A DNA stretch of 64,000 nt. Source: Ophiosphaerella korrae. Lineage: Eukaryota; Ascomycota; Dothideomycetes; Pleosporales; Phaeosphaeriaceae. Positions 62,129 through 64,000 of this stretch are shown here, piece by piece. The position numbers were made by a program, and so were the translations under genes. How positions within the stretch are numbered: the first letter of the stretch is position 1; every line of letters begins with the position of its first letter. Under the pieces are notes generated by a model. That model saw only the letters and a list, made by a program, of their open reading frames with translations. It did no database searches and was not told where the DNA came from. Location of the stretch: assembly GCA_028456385.1 (NCBI GenBank), contig JALNQF010000115.1:80011-144010 (forward strand). Reading direction: 5' to 3'.

Positions 62129-62961
62129 GGAAAATGTGTGTTTTGGGCGCATCGATCTGCAATTACACTGTATGCCAGAACATAGACACGTTAGCTGCCT
62201 AGCCTACTTCATGTAAGCAGAGAGGGAAGCTCCACGGGATCGAATCTAGAATCTTCAAGCAGGACCGCCCCGCCCATAATCCGCGTGAACTTTTGAATTG
62301 GTGTTATCATCGCCCGATGCATCTATACGACGGAAAGGTTGCTTCTGATGCAGCAATCAAATGTTGAACATGGACTTTATGTACTTTGGCGAGGTTTGAA
62401 GTAGGCTAAGGGCGTTCTATTCAGCTCAAGCAGAAGAAAGTAAAGTAATATATCGTCTTATTAACAACCTTTTCCACATCTAAACTCATCTGCTATCCCC
62501 AGACTTCGCGCCTGTGAGTGCTATTGTGTTACATCTTTACCCTAAAACAAGTCTTGTCTAGTTTAAGTTATTATCTAGTCTCTAGAAGAGGCAAAAATGA
62601 ATAGTAAAAGGGTGCATAGGTTTAGAAATCGACTCAAAAGTCGCTTCATTCTTTGCCCTACGAGTTGTAGTTGTTGAGATATAGCTATTAAAAGGATGTG
62701 GGTACCGTGTTACGGGAACCACGGTGGTGACAGATTCAAGGACTATTTGGCTTGATCTTTGATGAATTTTGATGATGAAGGTTCGTTGATTGATTCTGTG
62801 TTCACTCCCCTCCTTTCTATGCTGCTGTGCTTCCGGAGGTTCCGGAGACGGTAGTATCGGTCCTTCCTGTGCAGTACTTCTGAGTTTCTCTTTATATCTA
62901 ATAGACCTCACAGCACTTGTGCAATCTGACAGGTGGTTACTGTAACATATAGTAGTACTTA
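62129..62961. other. Intergenic, right flank
   Basis: No gene seen. ORFs on the minus strand from 62582 lack recognisable features. Confidence 0.4.
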
Positions 62962-63178
62962 TGTGACGGAGAAAAAGGCTCGAGCTTAGGAATGAGTGGG
63001 AGATAGATGATTGATTATTAGCTATAGCTAAGCTACTCCTTTTGTAGTAGCGCGGTGCTCTGAGGAGCCGAGGGTTTGTAGGTTCTGGGTGCGGAGAACC
63101 GAGGTTACCCGGCTCCGTAGAGAACGCCGAACAGCCGAGCAGCCGAGGCATCTGAGGCGGGCTTTTTTAGGCGACACA
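62962..63178 (-). repeat. LTR-like unit, 217 bp, with adjacent polypurine tract
   Basis: On the minus strand it begins TGTGTCGCC immediately after a purine tract CTCTGGGGGG and ends CCGTCACA. Its right-hand end (CTCCCACTCATTCCTAAGCTC) matches the repeats at 5293-5432 and 35664-35835. It is probably a 3' LTR of a copia-type element whose internal part (63179 upward) is mostly lost. Confidence 0.5.
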
Positions 63179-63687
63179 CCCCCCAGAGGAGCAGGATTCT
63201 TGCTGCTTCTCTGAGTCTGAGCGTTGTAATTGCTTTGCAGCTTGCTTGCGCGCTTTGTACGGACAATGTAGCCGTGCTTTGTTGTAGCAGTGCGTTTTTG
63301 TAGCTTGTTTGGCCTGTGCGCTCGCTGAGCGCCTGCCGCACATGCCGTGTCGGCATGTCATCCGACCATGTGTCGCGAGCTAGCAAGCGTAGTCAGGGAG
63401 TAATTGATGGATCTATTGACGATAGAGAGCTCTACTCAAACTAGCTAATACACTCGTACGGAGCTAAGGGGGCGGTGTGTGCTCGTACCGTGGAAAGCTC
63501 TCATAGGCTCGCTCGTACTAAGCTAAGCACTAAGCTAAGCTCGTGCGTACGTAGATTGCGACACACCCCCTAGCTCGACGAACTCGTAAGGAGGGCTAAT
63601 AGTACTCTAAGCTCTATCTCTAATCAACAAAAAGGAAATACAAAAGGCCATTACTACGCCTCTTAGTACGTTAGGAGCTAGCAAGGC
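63179..63687 (-). repeat. LTR-retrotransposon debris
   Basis: A second polypurine-plus-LTR start, AGGGGG followed by TGTGTCGCAATC, is seen on the minus strand at about 63570-63553, so two truncated copies lie in the same orientation. A minus-strand ORF (63361-63167) rich in Lys, Gln and Cys runs into the LTR and is not convincing. Confidence 0.4.
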
Positions 63688-63770
63688 TGTTGCAAGATGC
63701 GAGCTCAGGAATAAGTAGGAGATAATTATTAATTAAAGAGCTATCTAAGCTAGCTACTTATATACAATAG
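63688..63770 (-). repeat. LTR segment, RIP-mutated copy
   Basis: An 83-bp segment aligned with 63917-64000. Compared with it, about a dozen positions differ, nearly all G-to-A (one C-to-T), plus a one-base gap; no transversion was seen. On the minus strand it contains the TATA-like TGTATATAAGTAG and the CTACTTATTCCTGAGCTCGC end. Confidence 0.65.
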
Positions 63771-63916
63771 AGCAGCTCAAATAGCTTATGCGGCTCGCTT
63801 ACTACTATAGACTTACCTAAATCGTATAGAGCAGAGCTCTAACTTGCGATACTGTCAGATGAGTTGCACGATCAGATGCTCGATGCGCGATTAGATGCGC
63901 GATCACATGTGCGATC
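63771..63916. other. Spacer between the two LTR segments
   Basis: Contains several near-repeats of GATCAGATGC/GCGATTAGATGC/GCGATCACATG at about 63865-63915. No gene. Confidence 0.4.
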
Positions 63917-64000
63917 TGTTGCGAGATGCGAGCTCAGGAATGAGTGGGAGATGATCATTGATTGAAGAGCTATCTGAGCTGGGCTACTTATATACAGTGG
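63917..64000 (-). repeat. LTR segment, less mutated copy (runs off the window)
   Basis: Partner of 63688-63770, 229 bp to the right. It keeps the G residues that are A in the other copy. It reaches the window edge, so its full length is unknown. Confidence 0.65.

Overview
The window looks like a chromosomal segment of a filamentous ascomycete, most probably a Dothideomycete of the Pleosporales type; the order is inference. The reasons are introns of about 45-100 bp with GT..AG borders and CTAAC-like branch sites, a highly reducing polyketide synthase with typical partners, fungal SAT4-type membrane proteins, Fot1/pogo, Ty1/copia and Ty3/gypsy elements, and long TpA-rich blocks in which transposons have decayed mainly by C-to-T changes, the mark of repeat-induced point mutation (RIP). 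No tRNA, rRNA, CRISPR array or telomere repeat was seen.

Layout. 1-4560: AT-rich, RIP-like DNA with no usable ORF, in which an AACGCGTT-type motif recurs about every 240 bp. 4560-5514: transition with short repeats and a solo-LTR-like copy. 5515-23745: an intact five-gene polyketide cluster: cytochrome P450 (-), SAT4-family seven-helix protein (-), MFS exporter (+), FSH-type serine hydrolase (-) and HR-PKS (+). All 24 introns can be placed so that every gene reads through, giving proteins of 539, 433, 560, 228 and 2558 aa. 24524-30868: three decaying genes (two membrane proteins and a GPI-type wall protein) with stops and frameshifts. 31440-32685: 3' end of a copia element abutting a truncated Fot1-like transposase. 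33607-34881: an intact 344-aa protein of unknown function, possibly secreted. 35837-59430: a second AT-rich block of nested Ty3/gypsy elements. 60028-62128: a SAM methyltransferase and a small DUF1330-like protein. 62162-64000: LTR-type repeats, including two tandem copies that differ almost only by RIP-type transitions.

How the cluster should work (inference from families): the HR-PKS (KS-AT-DH-MT-ER-KR-ACP, no release domain) builds a reduced, C-methylated chain; the adjacent FSH hydrolase is the obvious trans-acting off-loading enzyme, as LovG is for LovB; the P450 oxidises the product; the MFS protein exports it. The role of the SAT4 protein is unknown.

The retrotransposon block is well resolved: element A (36821-49449, + strand, 443-bp LTRs, CTTTT target duplication) carries element B (42889-48491, - strand, 430-bp LTRs, CTAAG target duplication) inside its own internal region, and A itself sits in an older gypsy element of another family. 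A third copy, C (52041-59115, - strand, 463-bp LTRs), lies to the right. I did not find a wholly new kind of system; the strongest leads are the uncharacterised PKS cluster with its altered hydrolase triad, the eroded motif array at the left edge, and the gene decay between cluster and transposons.
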